A stretch of 64,000 bases of DNA from Cohnella terricola (GCF_007786475.1 NZ_VNJJ01000004.1:189058-253057), one strand, 5' to 3'; positions 52,808 to 61,699 are shown, numbered from the stretch's first letter. Notes: generated from the sequence alone by a model not told the origin. A program made the numbers and translations.

Positions 52808-53542
52808 TTATAGACGCATAAGATCTTTCAGAAGGCTGCCTAAAATGCTGTCGCCGAATAAATAGAGAATCAGGATCGAAGCCGCATACGTTATGACGAC
52901 GGCATAGTAAGCATCTAATCCGCTCGTATGATCTCTCTTGAAGCTATAGATCGTAAAGCATATGGCCACGAACCAGGAAAATAAACCGACGCCAATAACC
53001 CATCCTAGCGCTCCCCCGCCAATACCTAGCCATGTGAACAGCAATCCGACGACCAGGAACGTCACCGACGGAATCATGAACGTGCCGAATCTGGCCGTGA
53101 TCTCCTGGTAACGGACAGTGACGTTCCCCATTTTCAGAACAAGAAAAACGATAGAGTTGACCATCAAAACGATCAATATTAGAAAGAAAAACGGTTTGAC
53201 GACGACGGAACCGAACGGAACGTCCAAATGGTCGATTAAGAAACCGCCGTATTTTCTCGCGCTTGCCTTGATTTGAAAATAAAAGATCAACGGCAATACG
53301 AGCGAGAATAGAATCATCGTGATCAGGCCGTTCGTCATATGATCGGCTGTCGACGCTTGTCCCGTTCTGACGGGATTCTTCAGTACCTCACCGAAATACG
53401 AGAAGTACATCTTGCTAAGTTGTTTGGCCTTCTGAAGCTGCACGTTGGACTGGGTTGTCGACTGGGCAGTCGAACTTCCCAGATTCGCGCCGCACTTCAC
53501 GCAAAACTTAGCCTCTTGATTCTGATAACCGCACTGCTGCAA
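52808..53542 (-). CDS. Membrane protein with truncated zinc ribbon (Yip1-like), 5' end apparently frameshifted
   Basis: This 244-residue frame encodes a half zinc ribbon (QQCGYQNQEAKFCVKCGANL), a linker and five transmembrane helices (about 75-95, 115-135, 150-172, 178-198, 215-235). The only in-frame start is TTG at 53542, which cuts the ribbon after its first cysteine. Upstream, an ATG at 53558 directly after GGAGG reads MSNSC in another frame. Removing four bases (attg, a likely short duplication) would join them as MSNSCQQCGYQNQ and restore the CxxC pair. A real frameshift or a sequencing error is possible. Transport or membrane function unknown. Confidence 0.75.
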   Translation of the reverse strand: MQQCGYQNQEAKFCVKCGANLGSSTAQSTTQSNVQLQKAKQLSKMYFSYFGEVLKNPVRTGQASTADHMTNGLITMILFSLVLPLIFYFQIKASARKYGGFLIDHLDVPFGSVVVKPFFFLILIVLMVNSIVFLVLKMGNVTVRYQEITARFGTFMIPSVTFLVVGLLFTWLGIGGGALGWVIGVGLFSWFVAICFTIYSFKRDHTSGLDAYYAVVITYAASILILYLFGDSILGSLLKDLMRL

Positions 53543-53645
53543 TGCACGAATTACTCATCCTCCACCACTATGTTGTCAAATAGGATATTTTCCCTATTAG
53601 AGATTAGTATAGGGGGCACGGTCCGTTACGTCCATCCTTACGTCA

Positions 53646-53681
53646 AAAAGAACCGCTCCCTCTTAGAGGCACGGTCCTTTT
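53646..53681 (-). terminator. Terminator of the fixABCX-type operon
   Basis: Arms aaaagaaccg and cggtccttt pair with one mismatch around an inner CCTC/GAGG hairpin, followed by TTCTTTTTG on the minus strand, 17 bases after the stop at 53698. Confidence 0.65.
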
Positions 53682-53697
53682 CGTCCGGAACTATCGG

Positions 53698-53850
53698 TCA
53701 AGAATGCGCTTCCATCTTCTTCAGCCTCTCTCCAAGCTCCCAACTGCTGAAATGGTCCTCCCAAATGATGTGGTACAGGTTGCCGTGAATTTCGAGAATG
53801 ACGCCCTTCGTGCCGTCCTGTACGTAGACGACGTGATCGCCAACCTTCAT
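53698..53850 (-). CDS. 50-residue conserved-looking small protein of the fix operon
   Basis: The short frame starts MKVGDHVVYVQDGTKG and ends in ERLKKMEAHS. It has a good ribosome site (AAGGTGGGA, about six bases before the ATG at 53850) and lies 16 bases after the ferredoxin gene, so it is probably translated as the fifth gene of the operon. The sequence looks like a small SH3-like/KOW-type beta barrel (VGDHVVYVQDG, GVILEIHGNLYHIIWED). No function is known to me. A longer upstream open frame overlaps the ferredoxin gene and is not credible. Confidence 0.7.
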   Translation of the reverse strand: MKVGDHVVYVQDGTKGVILEIHGNLYHIIWEDHFSSWELGERLKKMEAHS

Positions 53851-53866
53851 CTCTCGTCCCACCTTG

Positions 53867-54178
53867 TCATCCGAGTCGAAATACGATGCCGTGTCCACCC
53901 TTCGGATACACCCACTTGATGTTCTGATGCGGACAGCCGATGCGGCAGCTCCCGCATTCATGACAGCCTTCGTAACCGACGTGCATGCGGACCTCTTCCC
54001 ATTTATATACTTCCGCCGGGCAAAATATGGTGCAAATTTTGTCCGGACAACTCGTCAAACATACATCCGCGTCCATGACGTGCAGATGGGATTGCGTATC
54101 GGCGTTGAATCTTAGCAGATACTGCTTCTCCTCAATGCTTGTCGCCTTGGCTCCGGCCGCCGTCTGCGCTTCGCCCAT
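53867..54178 (-). CDS. fixX: Ferredoxin-like protein of the FixX family
   Basis: This 103-residue protein carries two cysteine groups (CLTSCPDKICTIFCP and CHECGSCRIGCPH) that can hold an iron-sulphur cluster, plus the FixX-typical opening LLRFNADTQSHLHV. It should pass electrons between the FixC flavoprotein and a partner. The ATG at 54178 shares one base with the FixC stop (TAATG), so translation is coupled. The open frame reaching 54256 lies inside fixC and is not used. Confidence 0.92.
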   Translation of the reverse strand: MGEAQTAAGAKATSIEEKQYLLRFNADTQSHLHVMDADVCLTSCPDKICTIFCPAEVYKWEEVRMHVGYEGCHECGSCRIGCPHQNIKWVYPKGGHGIVFRLG

Positions 54179-55473
54179 TACTTCATCACCTTCCATGCCC
54201 GGTAGATGTCGCGGGCCATTTTGAATTTCGATTTCGCCGGTCCGATGTCCCGCCATATTTTCTTCTGCTTCTCCCGCTTGGGCGTGCCGTCCACGGTCAG
54301 CATCTGGCTCGCGGCGCGGTTCATCATCGGAATGTACTGCTCGAAATATTGCGGGAACTTATCGAAGTGATGCGTCGCGTCTTTGTATTTCTTCAGATCC
54401 TGCCCGACGAAGCTGCCCATTAATTGCTGACGATAACCGTCAAGCCCCGCCTCGGAGAAGTCCCCGCGCTCCCTCGCTGCGACGATCGTCTCTGCGGCCA
54501 ATCTTCCTGAAGTCATCGCCATGTTGGAGCCTTCGCGGTGAATCGCGTTCACGAGCTGCGCCGCATCGCCGACGACGAGCACTCCCGCGCCGACGACCTT
54601 CGGCATCGATCGGTAGCCGCCTTCGGGAATGAGATGCGCCAAGTACTCCTGCGGCTCCGCTCCCTGGATGTAAGGGCGGATCATCGGATGCGTCTTCACG
54701 TACTCCATCAGCTCGTAAGGCTTTATCTTATGCTTGATGAGTCCCGAGAGTAACGTTCCTACGCCGATGCTAAGCGTTTCTTTGTTCGTGTAGAGAAACC
54801 CCGTGCCGAGAATGCCTTTGGTCGCGTCCCCGAACAGCTCGATCGTGCATCCTTGGCCTTCCTCGAGGTTAAATCTGTCCTCGATCGTCTTCTTGTCGAG
54901 TTTCAGAATTTCCATCGTCGCCAGTGCGACTTCGTCCGGACGGAATTCCTTGTGGAAGCCGAGCGACTTGGCGAGCAGAGAGTTCACCCCGTCCGCAAGC
55001 ACGACCACGTCGGCGCGCAGTTCTCCGTCCGGCCGATCGGTACGCACCCCGACGACTTTGCCGTCTTCGACGATGCATTCAAGCACGACCGTTTCGTTCA
55101 GCAACAATGCTCCCCGCTCGACCGCTTTGGCTGCGAACCATTGATCGAACTTCGCGCGCAATACGGTGAAGTTGTTATACGGTTCCGTCGCCCACTCCAT
55201 CCCCTTGTAAGAGAACGTGATCGCAGACGATTTGTCCATCATCATGAAGCGCTGCTCCACGATCGGGCGTTCGATCGGAGCTTCCTTGTGGAAGTCCGGC
55301 ACGATCTCCTCCATCATCTTGCGGTACAGCACGCCGCCCATGACGTTTTTCGATCCGGGATACTCGCCTCTCTCGATCAGCAGCACGTTCACGCCGGCTT
55401 TCGCCAGCTCGTAAGCGCATGCCGTCCCCGCCGGCCCCGCTCCGACGATGATCGCGTCAAACTTTTCCGGCAT
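54178..55473 (-). CDS. fixC: FixC-type electron-transfer flavoprotein:quinone oxidoreductase
   Basis: This 431-residue flavoprotein has the FAD-binding GAGPAG loop at its start (IIVGAGPAGTACAYELA), GGVLYRKM, the second FAD motif (VVGDAAQLVNAIHREGSNMA) and a C-terminal hydrophobic region that should touch quinone at the membrane. It resembles FixC/ETF-QO. With FixA, FixB and FixX it forms an electron-bifurcating complex that in other bacteria oxidises NADH while reducing quinone and a low-potential ferredoxin. The ATG overlaps fixB by 17 bases. Confidence 0.93.
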   Translation of the reverse strand: MPEKFDAIIVGAGPAGTACAYELAKAGVNVLLIERGEYPGSKNVMGGVLYRKMMEEIVPDFHKEAPIERPIVEQRFMMMDKSSAITFSYKGMEWATEPYNNFTVLRAKFDQWFAAKAVERGALLLNETVVLECIVEDGKVVGVRTDRPDGELRADVVVLADGVNSLLAKSLGFHKEFRPDEVALATMEILKLDKKTIEDRFNLEEGQGCTIELFGDATKGILGTGFLYTNKETLSIGVGTLLSGLIKHKIKPYELMEYVKTHPMIRPYIQGAEPQEYLAHLIPEGGYRSMPKVVGAGVLVVGDAAQLVNAIHREGSNMAMTSGRLAAETIVAARERGDFSEAGLDGYRQQLMGSFVGQDLKKYKDATHHFDKFPQYFEQYIPMMNRAASQMLTVDGTPKREKQKKIWRDIGPAKSKFKMARDIYRAWKVMK

Positions 55474-56491
55474 CGGCCTCTTCCTTTCTCTCCAATACGG
55501 ATTTGAATGCTTCGGTCAGCATCGGAACGATCGTCATCGCATCCCCTACAATACCGTAGTGGCAAGCTTGAAAGATCGGGGCGGCGGGATCTTTATTGAT
55601 CGCGATGATCAGACCCGAGTTCTGCATGCCGACGATGTGCTGAATCGCTCCCGAAATGCCGATGGCAAAATAAATTTTGGGCGTCACCGTCACCCCTGTC
55701 TGACCGACCTGGTGATGGTGGCCGATCCAACCGGCTTCGACTACGTCCCTGCTCGCTCCTACGGCAGCGCCTAGCGTCTCCGCTAACTCGTGTACGACTT
55801 GAAAGCCCGCCGGCCCGCCGAGCCCTTTGCCCCCCGCGACGATAATATCGGCCTCGTCGATGCGGACGTGCTTGGCCGTGGAACGGACGATCTCCAGCAC
55901 TTTCGTGCGGATGTCCTCTTCCCGGATCGGAATGGACTCCTCGACGACAACGCCGGAAGCGCCTTCCTCGCGAAGGAGCGCCTTCATCACCTTAGGACGT
56001 ACGGTAGCCATCTGCGGACGATATTTCTTGCACAGAATCGTCGCCATGATGTTGCCGCCGAACGCCGGCCTGCTGGCCAACAGCAGCCCCGTATCCTCCT
56101 CGACGTCTAGCTGCGTCGTGTCCGCGGTAAGACCGGTCGGCAGATCGGTCGCGACCGCGCTGGCCAGATCCTTCCCTGTGGAGGTCGCTCCGTAAAGCAG
56201 AATTTCGGGCTTATGCTTCTCCACGCAAGCTAGCATCGCCTGCATGTATGTCTCCGTTCGGTAAAATCGATAAATCGGATCATCGTACAAATAGACTTTA
56301 TCCGCCCCGTATTCGAACGCCGTCTGAGCCAGACAGCCGACGTTCTCGCCGATCAACACGCCCGCAAGCTCCGTCTTCCTCTTATCCGCCAACTGCTTGC
56401 CCGCGCCCAGCAGCTCCAGCGATACCGGAGCGACGGCGCCGTTCTTTTCTTCGAGAAACACCCATACTCCGCGATAATCTTCGAAATTCAA
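55457..56491 (-). CDS. fixB: Electron-transfer flavoprotein alpha subunit, FixB type
   Basis: This 344-residue subunit ends with the FAD-binding ETF alpha domain: GGKGLGGPAGFQVVHELAET, GASRDVVEAGWIGHHHQVGQ and NKDPAAPIFQACHYGIVGD are all hallmark motifs. The N-terminal half (1-190) is the ETF fold that pairs with the beta subunit encoded just upstream. The start overlaps fixA by four bases. The length matches FixB/EtfA. It is part of the fixABCX-type operon. Confidence 0.93.
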   Translation of the reverse strand: MNFEDYRGVWVFLEEKNGAVAPVSLELLGAGKQLADKRKTELAGVLIGENVGCLAQTAFEYGADKVYLYDDPIYRFYRTETYMQAMLACVEKHKPEILLYGATSTGKDLASAVATDLPTGLTADTTQLDVEEDTGLLLASRPAFGGNIMATILCKKYRPQMATVRPKVMKALLREEGASGVVVEESIPIREEDIRTKVLEIVRSTAKHVRIDEADIIVAGGKGLGGPAGFQVVHELAETLGAAVGASRDVVEAGWIGHHHQVGQTGVTVTPKIYFAIGISGAIQHIVGMQNSGLIIAINKDPAAPIFQACHYGIVGDAMTIVPMLTEAFKSVLERKEEADAGKV

Positions 56492-57324
56492 GAAACGCCA
56501 CCTCCCGATGCGGCTTCGAACAGCTCTTTGCGCGTCAGCAGAACATCCAGCAGCTGGCTTACTTGGGCGTCAGGCTTGCCTTCCAGCATAGCTCCGCCTT
56601 GCGGCTTCTGAGGCGCCCATACGGAACTGACGATCGTCGGCGAGCCTTTCAGACCGAGCTGCGTCCTGTCGATGTCCTTCAGATCCCCGACCGACCAAAT
56701 ATGCGGCTCGTAACGGGCGGCGCGGAGCATGTTCGGCAGCGTGGAGTACGGGACTTCGTTGATGTCTTTCTCCACGGAGAGCAGGCATGGCAGCGTCGAA
56801 CGAATGACTTCGTACCCGTCCTCCAACTTGCGGTGAACGATCGCGTAACGCTCATCCGGATTGATCTCCGCAACTTTGATCACGGACGTCAGCGGCGGGA
56901 TATCCAATCTGCGGGCGATCCCCGGTCCGACTTGGCCCGTGTCTCCGTCGATTGTCATTTTCCCGCAGACGATCAGGTCGATCGGGAGAATCTCCGCGAT
57001 CTTCTCTAGCGCTTTCGTTAGCGCGTAGCTCGTCGCCAGCGTATCCGCTCCGGCGAACGCCCTATCCGTAATCATGTACCCTTCGTCGGCCCCGATCTCA
57101 ATACATTTGCGGATCGCCTTTACGGCCGGCGGGGGACCCATCGTCAGCACGGATACGACTCCGCCGTAACGGGCGCGCAGCCGGACCGCCTCCTCCACTG
57201 CGTGCGCATCGTACGGATTCAGAATTGCGGGCGCGCTTGAGCGATCCATCGTATTCGTCTTGGGGTTCATCTTGATGATTTTCGTATCCGGCACCTGCTT
57301 GATGCAGGCGACGATATGGAGCAT
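56488..57324 (-). CDS. fixA: Electron-transfer flavoprotein beta subunit, FixA type
   Basis: This 278-residue subunit starts MLHIVACIKQVPDTKIIK and contains LNPYDAHAVEEAVRL, ADTLATSYALTKAL and CGKMTIDGDTGQVGPGIARR, the ETF beta motifs. FixA holds the bifurcating FAD in FixABCX and takes electrons from NADH. The ATG at 57324 has GGGTGAG upstream and is preferred over a longer frame to 57372. It is the first gene of the operon, which lies after a bidirectional terminator. No nitrogenase genes are seen in the window, so the electron sink is unknown. Confidence 0.93.
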   Translation of the reverse strand: MLHIVACIKQVPDTKIIKMNPKTNTMDRSSAPAILNPYDAHAVEEAVRLRARYGGVVSVLTMGPPPAVKAIRKCIEIGADEGYMITDRAFAGADTLATSYALTKALEKIAEILPIDLIVCGKMTIDGDTGQVGPGIARRLDIPPLTSVIKVAEINPDERYAIVHRKLEDGYEVIRSTLPCLLSVEKDINEVPYSTLPNMLRAARYEPHIWSVGDLKDIDRTQLGLKGSPTIVSSVWAPQKPQGGAMLEGKPDAQVSQLLDVLLTRKELFEAASGGGVS

Positions 57325-57446
57325 GACTCTCACCCTTTCCGCGCTGACCGGTGTCCCGGCGCAACTTCTCATCTTATCTATATTAGACGAGTGCCGGGAT
57401 CATGCCTGGGTTTGTCCGCAAGTCCGTAGCCCTCTCTGAATACAAC

Positions 57447-57507
57447 AAAAAACCGTTTATTTCGTAACCGGCGGCTGCTGCCCCACTTTACGAATAAACG
57501 GTTTTTT
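57447..57507. terminator. Bidirectional intrinsic terminator
   Basis: Left arm aaaaaaccgtttatttcgtaa (57447-57467) pairs almost perfectly (one bulged T) with right arm 57488-57507, around a 20-base loop. T-runs flank the stem in both directions. It separates the XylFGH-like operon and its hairpin array from the fix operon. Confidence 0.9.
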
Positions 57508-57539
57508 TGTATACCTAACAATAGCCTCATTCATGGGAA

Positions 57540-57834
57540 CTGTTACGGTCTCGCAGACCGTTACAGCCATCAAAACCTCATCCATGAGTACTGTTACGGT
57601 CTCGCAGACCGTTACAGGCCTCGAAAACTCGTCCACCAACTCTGTTACGGTCCCGCAGACCGTTACAGCCATCAAAACCTCATCCATGAGCACTGTACCG
57701 GTCCCGCAGACCGTTACAGACCCCGAAAACTATTCCACCGACTCTGTTACGGTCCCGCAGACCGTTACAGACCCCGAAAACTATTCCACCAACTCTGTAA
57801 CGGTCCCGCAGACCGTTACAGCTCCCACAACAAA
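57540..57834. repeat. Six-unit tandem array of a hairpin repeat, period 51 bp
   Basis: Units start at 57540, 57591, 57642, 57693, 57744 and 57795, exactly 51 bp apart. Each has a 27-bp palindromic core (ctgttacggtc, 5-base loop, gaccgttacag) and a 24-base spacer. Four units share one T-T mismatch in the stem, unit 6 is perfect and unit 4 has a different single mismatch. Spacers fall into two alternating-related types (ccatcaaaacctcatccat and accccgaaaactattccac), so whole units were copied. The array starts 33 bases from the terminator and ends against the permease stop codon. Confidence 0.93.
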
Positions 57835-59016
57835 TTAAGCCTGCTTCTTTCTCTGCCTGCTGTAAATATCCACGTACACCGCTAGAATAAGAATCGCGCC
57901 TTTGACGATATACTGCCAGAACGATTCCATGTTCATCAAGCTCATGCCGTTGTCGAGGCTGGCCATGACGAGCGCTCCGATTACCGCACCGATAATCGTA
58001 CCCGAGCCGCCCATCAGGCTTGTGCCGCCGATGACGCAAGCGGCGATCGCGTCCAGCTCGGCGTTCTGTCCCGAGCTCATCGTGGCCGCGTTCAGGCGTG
58101 CAGTTAATACGAGGGCCGCAATGGCTGCAAGTGTATTGGAGAGCACGAATACGGTCAGCACGCGGCGTTTGATATTGATCCCCGACAGTCTGGCTGCCTC
58201 CGGATTACCCCCGATCGCATACACTTGCCGGCCGAACGTCGTGTTCTTCGCGATAAAGGTAAAGACGAACGCGAGCACGACGACCATAATGAACGGAACC
58301 GGAATTCCTTTATAGCTGTTCATCAAATAAACGAAACCGAGAATAAGGATTCCCATCACGGTGATGCGCAGAAAGCTCACGGCAAGCGGTTCTACAGGAA
58401 AACCGTAACGAGCTCTGGCATTCCGTTTTCTAATCGCGAGATAAGCGGCGAACGCCAGCGCCACAATGCCGATAATCCAACCAATCAGATCCGCGATATA
58501 GGCTTGGCCTACCGTCTTGAGCGAAGGGGACAGCGGAGCGATCGTGACGCTTCCCGAAGTGCCGAACAAGATTCCTCTAAACATCAACATGCCGCCTAGC
58601 GTAACGATAAATGCCGGAACGGCCCTATAGGCGATGATCCATCCTTGAACGAAACCGATCGCCGCTCCGATCGCAACCGTCGCCAGAATGACGGGAACCG
58701 TTGGCCAATCGTACCATACATTCAACATCGCCGCGATTCCGCCCGTCAATCCGACCAACGAGCCAACGGACAAATCGATATGGCCGGCTACGATAACAAG
58801 CACCATGCCGATCGCCATAATCGCCGTCGCCGACATTTGGAGGAACAGATTGGACAGGTTCGTCGCGGACAAGAACCGTTCGTGCAGCAATGAAAATAAG
58901 ACCCAGATGGAAAATAACGCCGCAATCATCGTATAAGCTCTTACATCAATTTTGAACCAGTTGAATTTAGGCTCGCGATTCCCTTTATCTAATGCCAAGT
59001 CGCTGTTTGCGCTCAT
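57835..59016 (-). CDS. xylH: Monosaccharide ABC transporter permease, XylH-like
   Basis: This 393-residue membrane protein of the CUT2 permease family has about ten helices. Family signatures are IVAGHIDLSVGSLVGLTGGI, FIVTLGGMLMFRGILFG, VYAIGGNPEAARLSGINIKR and DAIAACVIGGTSLMGGSGTI. Its length (about 390) and the extra helices match XylH/MmsB-type permeases. It forms the channel for the binding protein and the double-ATPase encoded upstream. The ATG overlaps the ATPase stop by four bases. Confidence 0.92.
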   Translation of the reverse strand: MSANSDLALDKGNREPKFNWFKIDVRAYTMIAALFSIWVLFSLLHERFLSATNLSNLFLQMSATAIMAIGMVLVIVAGHIDLSVGSLVGLTGGIAAMLNVWYDWPTVPVILATVAIGAAIGFVQGWIIAYRAVPAFIVTLGGMLMFRGILFGTSGSVTIAPLSPSLKTVGQAYIADLIGWIIGIVALAFAAYLAIRKRNARARYGFPVEPLAVSFLRITVMGILILGFVYLMNSYKGIPVPFIMVVVLAFVFTFIAKNTTFGRQVYAIGGNPEAARLSGINIKRRVLTVFVLSNTLAAIAALVLTARLNAATMSSGQNAELDAIAACVIGGTSLMGGSGTIIGAVIGALVMASLDNGMSLMNMESFWQYIVKGAILILAVYVDIYSRQRKKQA

Positions 59017-60533
59017 TTGTCGCTTCCTCCCGTAGCCGCTGTCATAATCAATTCTTGCGTCGCTTCTTCCGCCTTGAACTCTGCCATCCGTTTGCCTTCG
59101 GCAATCACCATGATCCGATGGCTCATGCCAAGCAACTCGGGAAGCTCGGAGGATACCATAATGATGGATACGCCTTGGCGAATCAGCTCATTCATAATGC
59201 CGTAGATTTCGAATTTGGCTCCGACGTCGATCCCCCGGGTCGGTTCGTCCAGAATCAGGATTTTGGGGGCAGTCATCAGCCACTTCCCAAGGACGACCTT
59301 CTGTTGATTGCCGCCGCTCAGCGTCCCGGTTATCGTTTCCACCGAATTGGCCTTGATCTTCAATGACTGGATATATTCGTTGCCGCTTGCGATTTCTTGG
59401 TTATGGTTAATGACTCCGCCGGCCGATATCGACTTCAGGCTGGCCATGGTCACGTTGCTTTTAATGTCCATGCCGAGCACAAGCCCGTATTTCTTGCGAT
59501 CCTCGGATACGAGTGCAAGTCCTTCCCGGATCGCTTGCCGCGTATTGTTGATCTTAACCGGTTTCCCTTCGATCTCTACGGAACCCGTTCGGGCACCCGA
59601 ATACGATCCGAACAAGCTCATGACAAGCTCCGTCCGGCCCGCGCCCATCAATCCGGCAATCCCGAATATTTCGCCTTTCCTGACCTCGAAAGAAATATCG
59701 TCTACCACTTTTTTGCCTGGGATGTCGGGGTTCATTACCGTGTAATTGGTCACCTTCAATACGACTTCGCCCGGATTTGATTCGACTCTGGGAAACCGCT
59801 CTTTCAGCTCCCGGCCCACCATCAAGGAAATAACCTGATCTTCCGTAATGTCCGGCGTCGCGAAAGTTCCAACCGTCATTCCGTCGCGCAATACGGTAAT
59901 CGAATCCGCGATGGCGAACACTTCGTTTAATTTGTGCGAAATATAAATACAGGTCACGCCGCGTTTCTTGAACTCTTGCAATATCCCAAGCAGGATTTCG
60001 ACCTCTTGCTCTGTCAATGCGGCCGTCGGTTCGTCCAAGATCAATATGTTCGCGTTCTTGGATAACGCTTTGGCGATCTCCACCTGTTGCTGTTTCCCGA
60101 TTCCGAGCGATCCCGTGGGCAGCTCCGGACTAGCGTTCAGGCCGACTTCGTGAAGCCATTTCTCGCTTTCCTTGTATACTTGCTCCCAATTAATGATTCC
60201 GAACTTCGCGGGTTCCTTGCCCAGAAATAAGTTTTCGCCGATCGACAGATCTTTGGCGAGCGCCAACTCCTGATAGATAATGGCGATGCCCGCTTCTTCC
60301 GCCTCTTTGATTTTATGAAAATGCCGCTCGACGCCGTTAATCAGGATTTGACCTTCGTACGTTCCGCTCGGATATAGACCGCTAAGCACCTTCATCAAGG
60401 TCGACTTGCCCGCGCCGTTCTCGCCGCACAACGCATGGACCTCACCCTGCTTGACCTGAATCGTCACGTTATTGAGCGCTTTGACGCCCGGGAATTCTTT
60501 CGTGATGTTCCTCATCTCTAACGCAATGGTCAT
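59013..60533 (-). CDS. xylG: Monosaccharide ABC transporter ATP-binding protein, XylG-like
   Basis: This 506-residue protein has two fused ABC domains (about 5-240 and 255-500). Domain 1: Walker A ALCGENGAGKSTL, signature LGIGKQQQVEIAKAL, Walker B ILILDEPTAALTE. Domain 2: degenerate Walker A GIAGLMGAGRTEL, signature LSGGNQQKVVLGKWL, Walker B ILILDEPTRGIDVG. The degenerate second site is normal for CUT2 ATPases. The ATG at 60533 has GAGGTGAGG upstream; a GTG four codons earlier lies inside that site. It drives uptake with XylF-like and XylH-like proteins. Confidence 0.93.
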   Translation of the reverse strand: MTIALEMRNITKEFPGVKALNNVTIQVKQGEVHALCGENGAGKSTLMKVLSGLYPSGTYEGQILINGVERHFHKIKEAEEAGIAIIYQELALAKDLSIGENLFLGKEPAKFGIINWEQVYKESEKWLHEVGLNASPELPTGSLGIGKQQQVEIAKALSKNANILILDEPTAALTEQEVEILLGILQEFKKRGVTCIYISHKLNEVFAIADSITVLRDGMTVGTFATPDITEDQVISLMVGRELKERFPRVESNPGEVVLKVTNYTVMNPDIPGKKVVDDISFEVRKGEIFGIAGLMGAGRTELVMSLFGSYSGARTGSVEIEGKPVKINNTRQAIREGLALVSEDRKKYGLVLGMDIKSNVTMASLKSISAGGVINHNQEIASGNEYIQSLKIKANSVETITGTLSGGNQQKVVLGKWLMTAPKILILDEPTRGIDVGAKFEIYGIMNELIRQGVSIIMVSSELPELLGMSHRIMVIAEGKRMAEFKAEEATQELIMTAATGGSDK

Positions 60534-60613
60534 CGGTTTCCTCACCTCGCGACGGAGAAAGGGAAAGCGAGCAAAATGTGTATTTTACCGCTTTCCCTGC
60601 TCCTTGGAATCAG

Positions 60614-61699
60614 TTATTTTTTGTTTTTGTAGACGTCATCTTTGGAGTGGAATCCGTCGGCGATTACCGTAGAATCGATATTCGATTTATCAACGGAGAT
60701 AGGATCCAGCAAGATAGAAGGAACGTCGATCTTGCCGTTGTTTACCGTTTTGTCCGCACTTACGTCTTCGCCTTTGGCCATCTTGACGGCAAGCTCGGCT
60801 GCTTTCTCGGCGATTGCCTTGATCGGCTTATAAACTGTCATCGTCTGCGTGCCTTCAACGATCCGTTGCGCTGCAGCTAATTCGGCATCTTGTCCGGATA
60901 CCGGAATTTTGCCAGCCAGCCCTTGCGCAGCAAGAGCCTGAATAGCGCCGCCTGCCGTACCGTCGTTAGCCGCAACAACCGCATCAATCTTGTTGTTGTT
61001 GGCTGTCAATGCGTTTTCCATGTTCGCCAGCGCGTTAGCCGGGTTCCAGTCCTTCGTGAACTGGTCGTAAACAACCTCGATATCGCCTTTATCGATCAGC
61101 GGCTGCAGCACGTTAAACGCGCCTTTTTTGAACAAGTGAGCGTTATTGTCTGTCTCCGAACCGCCGATGTATACGTATTTTCCTTTCGGAGCCAGCTTCA
61201 CGATCGCTGTCGCTTGCATTTCACCGACTCTTTCGTTATCGAAAGAAACGTATAGATCGAGATCGGAATTCTTGATCAAGCGGTCGTATGCAAGCACCTT
61301 GATGCCTGCCGCATGCGCTTTTTCCACGATCGCGGCAGTCGCTTCGGCATTATGCGGAACGACGACAAGAATGTCCACGCCTTGGCTGATCAAGCTTTCC
61401 GCTTGCGCGATTTGTTTTGCGTCGTCGCTGTTGGCTGCCTGAACTTGAACTTCCGCACCGAGAGCTTCGGCAGCGGCTTTGAACAAATCCCGGTCCTTCT
61501 GCCAGCGTTCTTCCTGAAGCGTATCCAGCGAGAAGCCGATTTTGATCTTGCCATCGGATTTGCCCGATGCTGCTTTCGCCGGGCTAGAGTTCCCATTCGA
61601 GGAAGAATTCGAGTTATTGTTTTTGTTACACGCAGAAACTACCAGTACCAATGCCAGAATGAGTAACACAACCCCGCTCTTTGTCCAGCTCTTTTTCAA
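60614..61699 (-). CDS. xylF: Sugar-binding lipoprotein, XylF/ChvE-like
   Basis: This 361-residue periplasmic-binding-protein-fold lipoprotein has a signal with lipobox VSAC (Cys about 24) and an Asn/Ser-rich linker. The mature part starts IKIGFSLDTLQEERWQKDRD and contains VVVPHNAEATAAIVEKAHAA, VLAYDRLIKNSDLDLYVSFD and PVSGQDAELAAAQRI, typical of D-xylose-binding XylF and ChvE. The start is TTG at 61699 with AAAGGAG 11 bases upstream. A cre-like site lies 25 bases upstream, so glucose repression is likely. Xylose is the family's usual ligand, but related proteins bind other aldoses. Confidence 0.92.
   Translation of the reverse strand: MKKSWTKSGVVLLILALVLVVSACNKNNNSNSSSNGNSSPAKAASGKSDGKIKIGFSLDTLQEERWQKDRDLFKAAAEALGAEVQVQAANSDDAKQIAQAESLISQGVDILVVVPHNAEATAAIVEKAHAAGIKVLAYDRLIKNSDLDLYVSFDNERVGEMQATAIVKLAPKGKYVYIGGSETDNNAHLFKKGAFNVLQPLIDKGDIEVVYDQFTKDWNPANALANMENALTANNNKIDAVVAANDGTAGGAIQALAAQGLAGKIPVSGQDAELAAAQRIVEGTQTMTVYKPIKAIAEKAAELAVKMAKGEDVSADKTVNNGKIDVPSILLDPISVDKSNIDSTVIADGFHSKDDVYKNKK

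Noticed and set aside
57540-57834. CRISPR array
   Set aside because: The repeats and spacing look CRISPR-like, but the 24-base segments between cores are homologous to each other and no cas genes are in the window. It is a tandem repeat of whole 51-bp units.
57457-57838. Repeat proteins on both strands of the second array
   Set aside because: Same artefact of a period divisible by three; no ribosome sites and the frames are filled by the palindromes.
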